A stretch of 64,000 nucleotides of DNA from Pseudanabaena sp. PCC 7367 (GTDB taxonomy: Bacteria; Cyanobacteriota; Cyanobacteriia; Pseudanabaenales; Pseudanabaenaceae), in contig NC_019701.1 of the NCBI RefSeq assembly GCF_000317065.1, positions 2,738,001-2,802,000 of the forward strand. Reading direction: 5' to 3'. Under the pieces are notes generated by a model, which was given only the letters and a program-made list of their open reading frames with translations, was not told where the DNA came from and searched no databases. Below, in pieces: positions 17,735-26,891 of the stretch. A program made the translations under genes and the position numbers. Each line of letters opens with the position of its first letter. The stretch's first letter is position 1.

Positions 17735-18688
17735 TTAAAAGGGAGTTTTAACCTTCGGTTCCTTATAATCCAACTCTTTGAGCTTGCGTAGAATCCGCGA
17801 GAAATACTCTTGTAGATAGCTTTCCAGGCTGGTTAATTGATCCTGGGGAATGCCAAAGATTTCGCAGGTTTCATCCATCTCCGCTGTAAGCGGCACACCA
17901 CTGGCCAAAACTTCCGTAAAAGCCAATCGATCGGCAATATTCCAGCCCCATTCAAAGGTTTGGGTTAGCTTGCGCACAAACCTAAGTAAGCCGATCGGCA
18001 TGTTGGCAGTTCGTGCGGTATTGCCAGAAAAACGCTCACATTGGCGCAGGATCTCGCTGGGAGTCCAGGCTCTAGGGCCAGCGATCGCAAAGGTATTGCG
18101 ATAGGTACGCTCATTATCCAGGGCATTGATCGCAAATTTGGCGATGTCCTGGGTATCTAGATAGGCGATCGGTGAGGCTTCGCCGGTAATCCAGATGGTT
18201 TGTTTTTCCAGAATTGGGATTGCATATTGGCCAATTAAACCTTGCAAAAAGCCACAGGGTCGCAGGATTGTATAGTCCAGGTCTGTGGCTTGAATTAATT
18301 TTTCAGTGCAATATTTAATGTCCATCAAGGGGACATGGGGATAACGATCGGCATGCATGATTGAGAAAAAGATAAAGCGCTTGATCCCAGCTTTTTCGAT
18401 CGCCTTGATCAAAGCTACTTTGCCGTCCCAATCCACATCCCTGATTCTGAGACTGTCGTTAGCCCTGGCTGTGGCAGCATCGATCACCGCATCAACATCT
18501 TCAAGGGCAGCATCGATCGTCTGTGGTTTCATTAAATTACCCACCACCAATTCTGCGCCCCATTCCTTAAGAAAGGCGGCCTTTTGCGGATTCCGGACGA
18601 AGCATTTAACCTTCAGCCCCCGATCTAATGCACAGCGGGCGATTTGACGACCGAGTGTACCAGTCGCACCAACGATCAGTAAGCTCAT
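17735..18688 (-). CDS. ycf39: Ycf39-type atypical SDR, photosystem II assembly factor
   Basis: 317 residues, an NmrA-like atypical short-chain dehydrogenase. The NAD(P)-binding motif GATGTLGRQ lies at residues 7-15 and VVGNLMKPQTIDAAL follows. FIFFSIMHADRYPHVPLMDIK replaces the catalytic Tyr-x-x-x-Lys of classical SDRs, as expected for this family. The full-length match to the cyanobacterial/plastid Ycf39 (HCF244 in plants) pattern includes SPIAYLDTQDIAKFA. Ycf39 works with high-light-inducible proteins to supply chlorophyll to newly made D1. The frame extends to 18763, but the ATG at 18688 gives the family N-terminus MSLLIVGATG. psbA lies about 5.5 kb away on the other strand. Confidence 0.87.
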   Translation of the reverse strand: MSLLIVGATGTLGRQIARCALDRGLKVKCFVRNPQKAAFLKEWGAELVVGNLMKPQTIDAALEDVDAVIDAATARANDSLRIRDVDWDGKVALIKAIEKAGIKRFIFFSIMHADRYPHVPLMDIKYCTEKLIQATDLDYTILRPCGFLQGLIGQYAIPILEKQTIWITGEASPIAYLDTQDIAKFAINALDNERTYRNTFAIAGPRAWTPSEILRQCERFSGNTARTANMPIGLLRFVRKLTQTFEWGWNIADRLAFTEVLASGVPLTAEMDETCEIFGIPQDQLTSLESYLQEYFSRILRKLKELDYKEPKVKTPF

Positions 18689-18833
18689 AATATGTTTTAT
18701 TAAACAGGAATTATTAACATATATTAATCTAACAGAATATATCGACCGATCCTTAGATCCCAATGTAGATCTTCAATTAGGTATATATAGGCACGCAGAT
18801 AGACATAGTAATTCATTGCTGAGGAGTTAGGAT

Positions 18834-19697
18834 TTGCAATTAAGCCAGGGTTCTTCACCACGCCTTTCTGGGCAACTGATGCGGGTAGGAGTTATAATCA
18901 CGATCGTATTTGCGCTGATGGCCTTGCTAGCGCCATTGCTCCAAGCCTGGGGCTTAATCCAAGACCCAACTGAATTTTTGGATAATCCCATCCACCAACC
19001 ACCGTCCTGGCAACATTGGTTTGGCACCGATCGCCAGGGGCATGATGTCTTTGCCCGCACGATCAGCGGCGCGGGGATTGCCTGGCAAATTGTATTAGCT
19101 TCCACCTCAATTAGTCTGCTGATCGGTGTACCGTTGGGCATGATCAGCGGCTATCGCGGTGGCTGGCTCGATCGGCTATTGGTGTTTTGTACTGACACGA
19201 TTTATACGCTGCCTGGTTTACTACTCTCGATCGTGGTGGCCTTTGTGGTGGGGACAGGGGTCTGGAATGCCGCGATCGCCCTGAGTATTGCCTATATCCC
19301 TCAATATTTTCGGATTATTCGCAACCAGACCGTAAGTGTCAAAACCGAGTTATATATCGAAGCAGCCCAGGCTTTGGGGGCAGATTCTCAAACTGTGATT
19401 ACCCGCTACCTGTGGCAGAACGTGGTGCAAAGTATTCCGGTGCTATTTACCCTTAACGCCGCTGATGCAATTTTGACCCTGGCCGGGTTGGGCTTTCTGG
19501 GGTTGGGTGTGCCGGAATCGGTTTCCGAATGGGGGCACGATCTCAAGCAGGCTCTGGATGCACTTTCCACCGGCGAAAATATCTGGTGGACGACCCTCTT
19601 TCCTGGTCTGGCGATCGCCTTGATGGTGGTGGGTTTGTCTTTGCTGGGTGAAGGACTAACCGATCAAAGTAATCCAGACAAGAGCAAAATTAATTAA
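18834..19697 (+). CDS. Peptide/nickel-type ABC transporter permease (DppC-like)
   Basis: 287 residues with about six membrane spans, in the DppC/OppC family of inner-membrane permeases. The N-terminal pattern WFGTDRQGHDVFARTISGAG and the EAA loop EAAQALGADSQTVITRYLW (contact site for the ATPase) are both intact. The only reasonable start is TTG at 18834, backed by GAGGAG seven bases upstream; the next ATG would remove the first residues before span 1. Neither a DppB partner, a binding protein nor an ATPase is next to it, so the rest of the transporter is elsewhere. It is convergent with nblB, with only 21 bp between their stop codons. Confidence 0.9.
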   Translation: MQLSQGSSPRLSGQLMRVGVIITIVFALMALLAPLLQAWGLIQDPTEFLDNPIHQPPSWQHWFGTDRQGHDVFARTISGAGIAWQIVLASTSISLLIGVPLGMISGYRGGWLDRLLVFCTDTIYTLPGLLLSIVVAFVVGTGVWNAAIALSIAYIPQYFRIIRNQTVSVKTELYIEAAQALGADSQTVITRYLWQNVVQSIPVLFTLNAADAILTLAGLGFLGLGVPESVSEWGHDLKQALDALSTGENIWWTTLFPGLAIALMVVGLSLLGEGLTDQSNPDKSKIN

Positions 19698-19718
19698 CTC
19701 CATTAACTCAAACTAATA

Positions 19719-20420
19719 TTAGCGGTTGAGCTGGGCTAAGAAATCAGTAGCAGCCGTAGCCACTGGTTGAGATTCATCTTGACTCAATTTTTGGAGGGTA
19801 GCAATTACTCTACTTTTATCTTTGTTTTCATCCTCCGCTTGGAGCACAAGCGCGGTCAAAGATTGGGCAATGCGATGTCGCACTTCCCATTCCGGTTGCT
19901 CTGCCAGAGAAACCAGGAGATCAATTGCCCGTTGATCGCCCAAATCCCCCAGCGCACCTACGGCAGCAATCTTAATCAGGGTATTTTCATTTTCTAGGGC
20001 CAGGCTGAGCAGGTCAAAACTGCGCCGATCGCCCAATTCCCCCAACGCAGCCACAATACTCATCGCCAGTAACCACTCATTGGTTTGGTGATAGGACTCA
20101 TTTAAAATTTCAAAGGCTCCATCTAGCTTCAGTGCGCCAATCGAATCCGCCGCCGCCGCCCGCACGTCAATTTCTTCTTCCAGGTTAAGCAAAGCCGCCC
20201 ACAGAATTTGTTTTGCCTTGGCTGGATTTTGCTGTCCCAGTGAGGACATTTGGCTCAGGGCATCATAACGCACCCTGGCACTGGGATCGACTCCGGCAAT
20301 GCAAACCAGCTCAAAGCGATCGGCATCGGGCAGCCCACGGCTCTGATTAAGTGCCTTCAGGCGATCGCCCAATTCAGATGAACTAAGCTGTTGCTTGAGA
20401 AATTCTTGCGATTGCGTCAT
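19719..20420 (-). CDS. nblB: HEAT-repeat protein, NblB-like
   Basis: 233 residues built almost entirely of HEAT repeats (for example AAADSIGALKLDGAFEIL and ALGDLGDQRAIDLLVSLAEQ). The pattern of repeats and N-terminus (QLSSSELGDRLKALNQSRGL) matches cyanobacterial NblB, a phycocyanin-lyase-like protein needed for phycobilisome breakdown under nutrient stress and for chlorophyll-protein homeostasis. NblB binds rather than cuts. Three in-frame ATGs exist (20462, 20444, 20420); 20420 best fits the family length, but none has a strong ribosome-binding site. Another HEAT-repeat phycobiliprotein lyase relative remains possible. Confidence 0.72.
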   Translation of the reverse strand: MTQSQEFLKQQLSSSELGDRLKALNQSRGLPDADRFELVCIAGVDPSARVRYDALSQMSSLGQQNPAKAKQILWAALLNLEEEIDVRAAAADSIGALKLDGAFEILNESYHQTNEWLLAMSIVAALGELGDRRSFDLLSLALENENTLIKIAAVGALGDLGDQRAIDLLVSLAEQPEWEVRHRIAQSLTALVLQAEDENKDKSRVIATLQKLSQDESQPVATAATDFLAQLNR

Positions 20421-20685
20421 TGGGTCTAAAAGATGGGTAGACATGCAGAAATAATGTAGCAATTTAGCGCCCTATTGCGCTTATATGGCTTACTTGTCGA
20501 GTATGCCACAATCGCTAAGCCTTAAAGCATTAATGCCCAGTAAAAACTAAAGAGCCACTAAATTATAGTAGCTCTCCGCTCAGCCCATCCTGGCTTTATT
20601 GCTGTTTATTTTTATTAGCTGTTTATTCTTATTAGTAATTCAAGATTAATAATTTAAGGCTTACCTAAAGAATTAGCCTAAAGAA

Positions 20686-20913
20686 TTAATAAGCCAGAGT
20701 TTCCAGGGTTTCACGTAAATAGCAACGCACCAAATCATCGGTCACATTGCGATCGTCGTTAGTCGCTCCAACTGGCTCTAATTTACGTGTCGTTTGCCAC
20801 CGTTTAAATCCGGAGCTGTTGGCGATCACTTGCTTCAATTGCTGCCATACCTGTTGACTTTGCTCAGAGTCAGGAAAAGCGACTATTTCATTTTTACTAA
20901 CTGCCATATCCAT
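20686..20913 (-). CDS. Small conserved-looking protein, function unknown
   Basis: 75 residues, MDMAVSKNEIVAFPDSEQSQ at the start, no signal peptide or membrane span, and a mixed-charge composition with a predicted C-terminal helix (DLVRCYLRETLETLAY). GAGGA sits about nine bases before the ATG at 20913. I do not recognise the family. It reads as a real small cytosolic protein because codon use and the ribosome-binding site fit its neighbours. Confidence 0.6.
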   Translation of the reverse strand: MDMAVSKNEIVAFPDSEQSQQVWQQLKQVIANSSGFKRWQTTRKLEPVGATNDDRNVTDDLVRCYLRETLETLAY

Positions 20914-21296
20914 CAGGAGTTGTCCTCGCCTAATTTACTGCGCTAATGCTAGCAACCATAATCACTAGTATAGATACTAATTTTGCTCAGGTCTGTTAGC
21001 AGATTACATAATTGTGACCTTAATTTACTTCTTCTTGATTTATTTTAGGTATGCTCAACTATGCCCAAGTATAACTGTCGTGTTAAATGTAGCAATCCTT
21101 TAGACCTAGCCAAAAGACTCAAACAGAAAATACCATTAGTCCAGACGATGAGCCTAAATACTTAATATCTATTGTTTATCTAATGTTAGCATCCTGGTTG
21201 AAGGTCAACTAAACTGCCGCAGGGGGGAAAGTGAACCCGATCGAAAGAGATAATAAGGAAAGATCACGATCGCCATCAGCTTAAGATGCTAAGCTT
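20914..21296. other. Intergenic spacer, nothing recognised
   Basis: A 383-bp AT-rich spacer between two leftward genes. No ORF, hairpin or repeat that I can support. Confidence 0.4.
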
Positions 21297-21881
21297 CTAT
21301 GCTTCCTTAACCGTATCCAGATTCCAGGTGTAGGCTCCCAGTTGATCCGGTAACCGAGCCCATCGACCTTCGGTTTTCCCCTTAGAAAGATTCTTGGTCA
21401 CGCGATCTTTAGCTACTTTATGATCGCTAGGCTTGAGTTCGCCATACAGAGCCTTAACCACTTCATCCGCATTGACAATTTTCCCTTCTTTGGACTCTAG
21501 CACCTTGGCGATCGCGGCGATCAAAGTTAGTTTCTGGTAGCTGCCTTGCAACTTCAAAGAGACCTTCTTCTTTCTGCCCTTGGTAGTCTTAGCTGCTGCC
21601 GCTTTGGGCTTTCTGCCTGAAGTAGCTTTGGCTGTTTTCGATTTTGTGGTGCTAGTGGTAGCCACAGTGCTGGAGCTGCTAGACTTCTTGCTGGTGGAAG
21701 CTCCAGACAACTTTAGGCCGGAGAGATCTTGCAAGAATGATTCAATCCGCTCCAATTGAGAACGCGCATTGTCAACCACCTTTCCATATTCGTCAACAAT
21801 TCTTTGGTAATGCTCCTTTAGTTCCTGAACGGTGAGATCTTCATCACTAATTGTCAGATCAGGTAAATTTCCAGTACTCAT
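21297..21881 (-). CDS. Basic-tailed protein with winged-helix-like domain
   Basis: 194 residues in three parts. Residues 1-55 are acidic and likely coiled coil (ELKEHYQRIVDEYGKVVDNA). Residues 60-108 are a Ser/Thr/Ala/Lys-rich linker with AT-hook-like or histone-H1-like basic patches (GRKPKAA, KGRKKK). Residues 110-190 look like a HARE-HTH-type winged helix: LTLIAAIAKVLESKEGKI followed by a helix, a variable loop and an aromatic end (GAYTWN). The combination suggests a nucleoid-associated or chromatin-like DNA-binding protein; this is inference. Start ATG at 21881. It has a long gene-free region upstream. Confidence 0.75.
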   Translation of the reverse strand: MSTGNLPDLTISDEDLTVQELKEHYQRIVDEYGKVVDNARSQLERIESFLQDLSGLKLSGASTSKKSSSSSTVATTSTTKSKTAKATSGRKPKAAAAKTTKGRKKKVSLKLQGSYQKLTLIAAIAKVLESKEGKIVNADEVVKALYGELKPSDHKVAKDRVTKNLSKGKTEGRWARLPDQLGAYTWNLDTVKEA

Positions 21882-23119
21882 ATGCTTTCAAAATTCCTCT
21901 AGCGAAAAAACTAATTAACAAAAACACAAAATCAAAGCGCGAAAGTCGATCGAATTGACATCATGGATCGTTCTTGAATCCAGGCTCCATAACTAACAAC
22001 TAGTTAAACAGCTCGATCGGTAAATATCGGTAAATATCGGTAAATTGCGACTATCTGAACTAAACCATCTGAACTAAGCGAAAAACATACTAGGATTAAA
22101 ATTGCAGCCCTGGCAATTACGCATAAACAATTACACATAAAGTGGAGAAGGCTTGATTTATATTCAGGATCAAACAGGATTAAAGCAGAGATTCCCAAAT
22201 TCGTATTTCCGCAGCCGCTAAGCAGATAATTATTACGAAGCGATCGTGAAGGCTCTATTCTTTGCCACCATCAGAGCCAGATCGGGATGAATCTCAACAT
22301 CAAATTCCGCCAATCAAGCTATGCGATTAACCGATGCGATTAACTGATACAACTAATGCATATGATTGCATATGATCGGAGCTAGAATTCTGATTAAAAC
22401 CTTGAATAAATTAAGCTTCGCCAAAACATTCGCGTAATCCATATAATCCTCTATTCATGGCATTTTGGCAACCACATTCTTGAATTAGTTCAAATATTTT
22501 ACGAATGGGTAGTCATTCTTTTGAAAATTCAAATCTAAATTCTAAGCCCTAGCCCAAATTCCAGAGCCATCTTTGACCAGAACCGGAATTATTTAGGGGC
22601 ACTTAGACACAGCTTAGGTATAGCGATTGAATGGCTATCCAGCATCTTTCAACCCCAACCAGGGCAAAAACGATATCGTATTTATAGCGCTGCATTTGTC
22701 TCTAGCAGAGGATGTTGCTAAGTCAAAGATTATCGGCTCTGACCTGGGAATCATTGTCTTCGGAGCTTGCATCATATTTTGCTTGATCGATAATTAGGCT
22801 AATCCCCATGGGCATGATGACCGATTCCCATATTCTGACAAGTATTTTGAATAGAAATTGCGATCGCCAACCCAAAATGCGAATCGATTAAAAATTCATT
22901 AGGGTAGCTAAGTTATCGCCAATTCAGTGTTCTAATCTTAGGGATAAAGTCCTGGGATCATCAATTAATTTGCCACATTAGCAGAATCCTGAGCTATTTA
23001 TCCGCTACCCTATTTAAAATTGCGCCCGTTTAAAATTGCGATCGTAAGTAAGTTAATAATTTAAGCTAAAAATATCAATCCGGTTTTATTAGACTCTTTA
23101 GACTCTCAGTAAAAGATTT
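21882..23119. other. Long gene-free region
   Basis: 1.24 kb between divergent genes without a supportable gene. Longest frames are short and low in protein character (for example 22004-22198 minus). It contains a 10-bp repeat TAAATATCGG (22017-22045), a near repeat GATGCGATTAAC around 22320-22340 and scattered HIP1 sites. It may hold a non-coding RNA, but I see no structure that proves one. Confidence 0.4.
22017..22045. repeat. Tandem repeat, 10-bp unit x2.5
   Basis: TAAATATCGG repeated head to tail, with a partial third copy. Confidence 0.9.
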
Positions 23120-25765
23120 ATGTTGAAAAATAAAGTAGTTTTAGGGCTAGCTATTTCCTGCACATTAATTCCTGGTGCAGCAATGGAGACTTGGGCAATT
23201 GACCTGGATCGATTGGATCGATCGCCAACGGTTGATCAATTCAGCGGATTGGAGCAAGAACTGGTCACTACTATCCGATCTAGAGAGCTACATCTGATTG
23301 AGAACTTACGGCCTGAGAAGATAGAACCATCAAATAATCGATCTGGTCGCTCAGGGAATAATAGCAAAACTTCGATCGCTTCACATCACAGAGAGCAAGG
23401 CGATCGCCCTAATTTTGTGACCGTGGCTAAGGATACCAAACTGGCGATCGCTAAACCGGCTGAGAGAAATATAACAAAAGCAAACAAAGCCGCTCCTACA
23501 ATCCAAATCGCCCAATTAGGCATAGCAACCATATTTGTTGCTCCCAACGGCAATGATGCTAGCAATGGCAGCCAAGCCCAACCCCTGCGTACAATTACGG
23601 CGGCATTGGCGCGGAATTTGCCACCGGGCACTGTGATTCAAATTGCCCCTGGCACCTACAGCGCTGAGACGGGCGAAACCTTTCCCCTCAAGCTAACTCC
23701 TGGCCTAACGATTCGGGGTAATAGTGCTGATAAGGGAGCGGGCATTGTAATTACTGGTGGTGATACCTTTATTAGTCCCACCTTTGCGCGGCAAAATATT
23801 ACGATGCTGCCTGCCCATAATACCCGGATCGAAGGAGTGACCATAATTAATAGTAATTCCCGTGGTTATGGCATTTGGGTCGAATCACGCCAGAATGTGG
23901 GGATTATGAACAATACATTTAAGGATACTTCCCATGATGGCATCTTCCTCACTGGTAATGCTCACGGCTTAATTGCCAGTAATATTTTTACCCAAAATAA
24001 AGGCAGTGGCATTTCTGCGGTGGGTACTAGTAAGGGCGAGATTCGCAATAATCTTTTTGATGATACGGGATTTGGCCTATCGATCGGCCAGAAGTCGCAG
24101 GTGTTCTTGATCGACAATCGGATTATGAATAATGTTGATGGTGTAATTATCTCTAATGTGGCGGTGCCTACGCTGCGTGGTAATTTGATCGCCAATAGTA
24201 GCCGCAATGGCTTAGTCGTACTCAAGGATCGCAACGGCCAACCTACACCCGACCTGGGAACCGCGAATAATCCTGGCGGTAATACGTTTCAAAATAATCA
24301 ACAAAAAGATATTAATAATGTCTCCGGTGTAGCGGTGGTAGCGGCTGGGAATGAGTTTAATCAGGATAAGGTGGCTGGCGAATTAGACACAGTAGCCACT
24401 AGTATTCCGGAACCGATCGCCCAGCTCAGTCAACCCGCCGCGCTTCAGGCAACCACAGCGATCGCTGCCCCAGCACAGGTTCAACCCACAATCCCACCAT
24501 TACCATCCATCAGCCCCACCCTGCCAAATGTGGCGATCGCCCCAAACCCAACTCAAACTCCAACACCCACTACCGACCCTGCCGCTACTCCCAGCCCAGT
24601 TCCTAATCCATTGCAAAGCTCGACTGCGCTTAGTACCAGTGCGGCGATAGATACTGATACTGATACTGAGACGGAGATCCTGATCCCATTGCCAATTTCG
24701 CCTAGCGCCACCGCAGCGGTCAAACTAGGTGATCCCCAGGCGATTAATCCTAAAACTGAAAATAACTCAGACAATAACTCAACGTTAGTAGCTTCCGATT
24801 TATCCACATCTGCTCCTACTGCAATTGAGCCAGAGGTAACACCCACTGAACCGATCGCCACATCTTCACCACAGAATATTACAGCGATCGCCCCAGCCAA
24901 TCTGGAACCGAGCAACCCCAGTGAAGCTAAGGCGACTAATCCCAATCCAGCAACCGAGCCGGAAACCTCCACCGAGCCAATCCCTCAGACCAATGCTACG
25001 CTGCCGTCACTGACCTCCATCACGATCGGCCGCGATGCCAAAGAGTCTAGCGATCCTAGTGATTCTCAACCTACCAATAATTCAAGCGCTACCACCAAGC
25101 CCAGTAAAGAACTACCATCCTCAAGCTCAGCTCCTACTAATACTGAGGAGCCATCTAGTGCCAATGCTAATAGCAGTAGGAATCTACCTATCCTGCCCAA
25201 CTCGCCTACCCCAAATCCAAGCCCAAGCATAAGCCCAAGCCCTACAGTGGCCAAGAATAACCCTGCGCCTCAGCCAACTCAACCCAGCACCCCTCCTGCT
25301 GCCACTAGCCCCGCCCCAGTGAGTGAAAATGTGGAATTAGTGAAAACTCCCTTGCCAGCAGATGTGAGGGCGCAACAGGAAGGCTTGCCGCCGATCTTAC
25401 CGGGGGTTCCCACTGCCCAGGCGACCAATAACGCTACCGTTCAGCCGACTCAGCCCAACCAAACCACTCCTCAGAATCGACCCAGCCAAACTACTTCATT
25501 GCCAACTACAACCGCAACCCGATCGCCTGCACCCAGCGCCCCAAAGCCCACTCCCTCAATCATCTATCGAGTGCTGGTAGTTGCGGTTTCCCCCGATGCT
25601 GTGCCCAAACTACAGCAAATTGTACCGACTGCATTTTCTACTCAACATAATGGTCAACCTGCCGTTCAGGTGGGAGCCTATGGCGATCGTGACCTTGCCG
25701 ATCAGCAGGTGTCTCAATTGAATGCGGCTGGCTATCGGGCAGAAGTTGTCACCATCAGGCCATAG
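23120..25765 (+). CDS. Beta-helix (DUF1565) and SPOR envelope protein
   Basis: 881 residues. A signal peptide (MLKNKVVLGLAISCTLIPGA) is followed by a variable region, then a DUF1565 right-handed parallel beta-helix at about 135-430, starting IFVAPNGNDASNGSQAQPLR and continuing through repeats such as NNTFKDTSHDGIFLTGNAHG. A Pro/Thr/Ser/Asn-rich linker of about 370 residues then leads to a C-terminal SPOR domain (YRVLVVAVSPDAVPKLQQIV ... EVVTIRP). SPOR domains bind denuded peptidoglycan, so the protein is probably anchored to the cell wall while the beta-helix binds or cleaves a polysaccharide. The start ATG at 23120 is the only good choice. Function beyond that is unknown. Confidence 0.85.
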   Translation: MLKNKVVLGLAISCTLIPGAAMETWAIDLDRLDRSPTVDQFSGLEQELVTTIRSRELHLIENLRPEKIEPSNNRSGRSGNNSKTSIASHHREQGDRPNFVTVAKDTKLAIAKPAERNITKANKAAPTIQIAQLGIATIFVAPNGNDASNGSQAQPLRTITAALARNLPPGTVIQIAPGTYSAETGETFPLKLTPGLTIRGNSADKGAGIVITGGDTFISPTFARQNITMLPAHNTRIEGVTIINSNSRGYGIWVESRQNVGIMNNTFKDTSHDGIFLTGNAHGLIASNIFTQNKGSGISAVGTSKGEIRNNLFDDTGFGLSIGQKSQVFLIDNRIMNNVDGVIISNVAVPTLRGNLIANSSRNGLVVLKDRNGQPTPDLGTANNPGGNTFQNNQQKDINNVSGVAVVAAGNEFNQDKVAGELDTVATSIPEPIAQLSQPAALQATTAIAAPAQVQPTIPPLPSISPTLPNVAIAPNPTQTPTPTTDPAATPSPVPNPLQSSTALSTSAAIDTDTDTETEILIPLPISPSATAAVKLGDPQAINPKTENNSDNNSTLVASDLSTSAPTAIEPEVTPTEPIATSSPQNITAIAPANLEPSNPSEAKATNPNPATEPETSTEPIPQTNATLPSLTSITIGRDAKESSDPSDSQPTNNSSATTKPSKELPSSSSAPTNTEEPSSANANSSRNLPILPNSPTPNPSPSISPSPTVAKNNPAPQPTQPSTPPAATSPAPVSENVELVKTPLPADVRAQQEGLPPILPGVPTAQATNNATVQPTQPNQTTPQNRPSQTTSLPTTTATRSPAPSAPKPTPSIIYRVLVVAVSPDAVPKLQQIVPTAFSTQHNGQPAVQVGAYGDRDLADQQVSQLNAAGYRAEVVTIRP

Positions 25766-25790
25766 ATGCTTAACGTTGATTTGCCTGTAT

Positions 25791-25820
25791 GCCTCTTGAT
25801 GCCTCTTGATGCCTCTTGAT
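25791..25820. repeat. Tandem repeat, 10-bp unit x3
   Basis: GCCTCTTGAT occurs three times just upstream of the hydrolase gene, and creates the in-frame TTG and ATG at 25806-25811 that lengthen its open frame. Confidence 0.95.
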
Positions 25821-25844
25821 GCCTGTAATTCTCAATTTTTCCCA

Positions 25845-26780
25845 ATGCATGAAATAGTTATTCCTGGTCTGGCGATCGCCTCCGGTGCAATTGCCTTGCT
25901 CTATCTTGGTATCTGTCTATATCTCTGGCTGCGACAGAGGCAGATGATTATACTGCCAGGGAAAATTCTGGCCGCAGAACCAGGATTAACTGAGCCAGGA
26001 AGCAAGCCTAGCGATTTGGGGATGGATTATGAAGAAGTCTGGTTACCAATAGAGATCGATCGGCATCACAACCCTATCAGCCTCAAAAATCCCAATCAAG
26101 ACGGCAGATTGCATGGTTGGTGGATTCCTAATGATTCGGGTAATTCTGAGCGTGTGTTGCTTTATTTACATGGAAATTCTGGCAAGATCAACAATAACCT
26201 GGATAAGGCGAGTCGGTTTCACCAGCTTGGTTTTGCGATCTTGATCTTTGATTATCGCGGTTTTGGTCGCAGCGAGGGAGATTTCCCCAGCGAACAAAGT
26301 CTGTATGCCGATACTCAAGTGGCTTTAGATTTTTTGCTTCACACCAAGCAAATCCCACCAAACAATATCTATTTATATGGACATTCCTTAGGTGGGGCGA
26401 TCGCCATTGAGCAAGCTACTAAAACACCAGAGCTAGCGGGTCTAATTATTGAGGCTTCTTTTACTTCCATGCTGGCAATGGCAACTGCTAATCCCAGATA
26501 CCAAATTTTTCCGATCGATTTACTCCTGAATCAGCGGTTTGATTCGATCGCCAAACTCCCAACCCTAAAAATGCCAATCCTTTATATCCACGGTACTGAT
26601 GATGAGGATGTACCGGCCCATATGAGTGAGGAGTTATATGCAGCTACCCATGCACCCAAGCAATTGCTGATCGTAAAGGGCGCGAATCATGTCAATGTGG
26701 CCACGATCGATCATCATGGCTATTTGGCCGCAGTCAAGAAATTGATTGCCCAGGTGGAACAAGTACAAGCATCAATTTAG
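25845..26780 (+). CDS. Membrane-anchored alpha/beta hydrolase
   Basis: 311 residues. An N-terminal membrane span (IVIPGLAIASGAIALLYLGI) is followed by an alpha/beta hydrolase domain of the BEM46/ABHD13-like type: oxyanion segment LYLHGNSGK, FDYRGFGRSEG, nucleophile elbow GHSLGG (Ser near residue 180), Asp in GTDDEDVP (near 252) and His in GANHVN (near 281), a full catalytic triad. The substrate is not predictable. The open frame continues upstream to 25806, but that part is made by the 10-bp tandem repeat, so the ATG at 25845 is preferred. It follows the SPOR gene by about 80 bp on the same strand. Confidence 0.87.
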   Translation: MHEIVIPGLAIASGAIALLYLGICLYLWLRQRQMIILPGKILAAEPGLTEPGSKPSDLGMDYEEVWLPIEIDRHHNPISLKNPNQDGRLHGWWIPNDSGNSERVLLYLHGNSGKINNNLDKASRFHQLGFAILIFDYRGFGRSEGDFPSEQSLYADTQVALDFLLHTKQIPPNNIYLYGHSLGGAIAIEQATKTPELAGLIIEASFTSMLAMATANPRYQIFPIDLLLNQRFDSIAKLPTLKMPILYIHGTDDEDVPAHMSEELYAATHAPKQLLIVKGANHVNVATIDHHGYLAAVKKLIAQVEQVQASI

Positions 26781-26862
26781 CATCACTAATTGAGCAATAT
26801 TGATCAAAATTCATCAATACTAGCAAACAAGGAATACAGAAACAGAAATCAATATTAATTGT

Positions 26863-26890
26863 TTATATCAGACTACTTATATCAGACTAC
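26863..26890. repeat. Tandem duplication, 14-bp unit x2
   Basis: TTATATCAGACTAC is repeated head to tail between the hydrolase and MscS stop codons. Confidence 0.95.
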
Positions 26891-26891
26891 C

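Noticed and set aside
22004-22198. 64-codon minus-strand frame in the long spacer
   Set aside because: It includes the 10-bp tandem repeat (YRYLPI repeat) and has no ribosome-binding site or protein-like composition.
25791-25820. Possible CRISPR or mobile repeat
   Set aside because: Ten-base head-to-tail copies without spacers; a local duplication like the others in this window.
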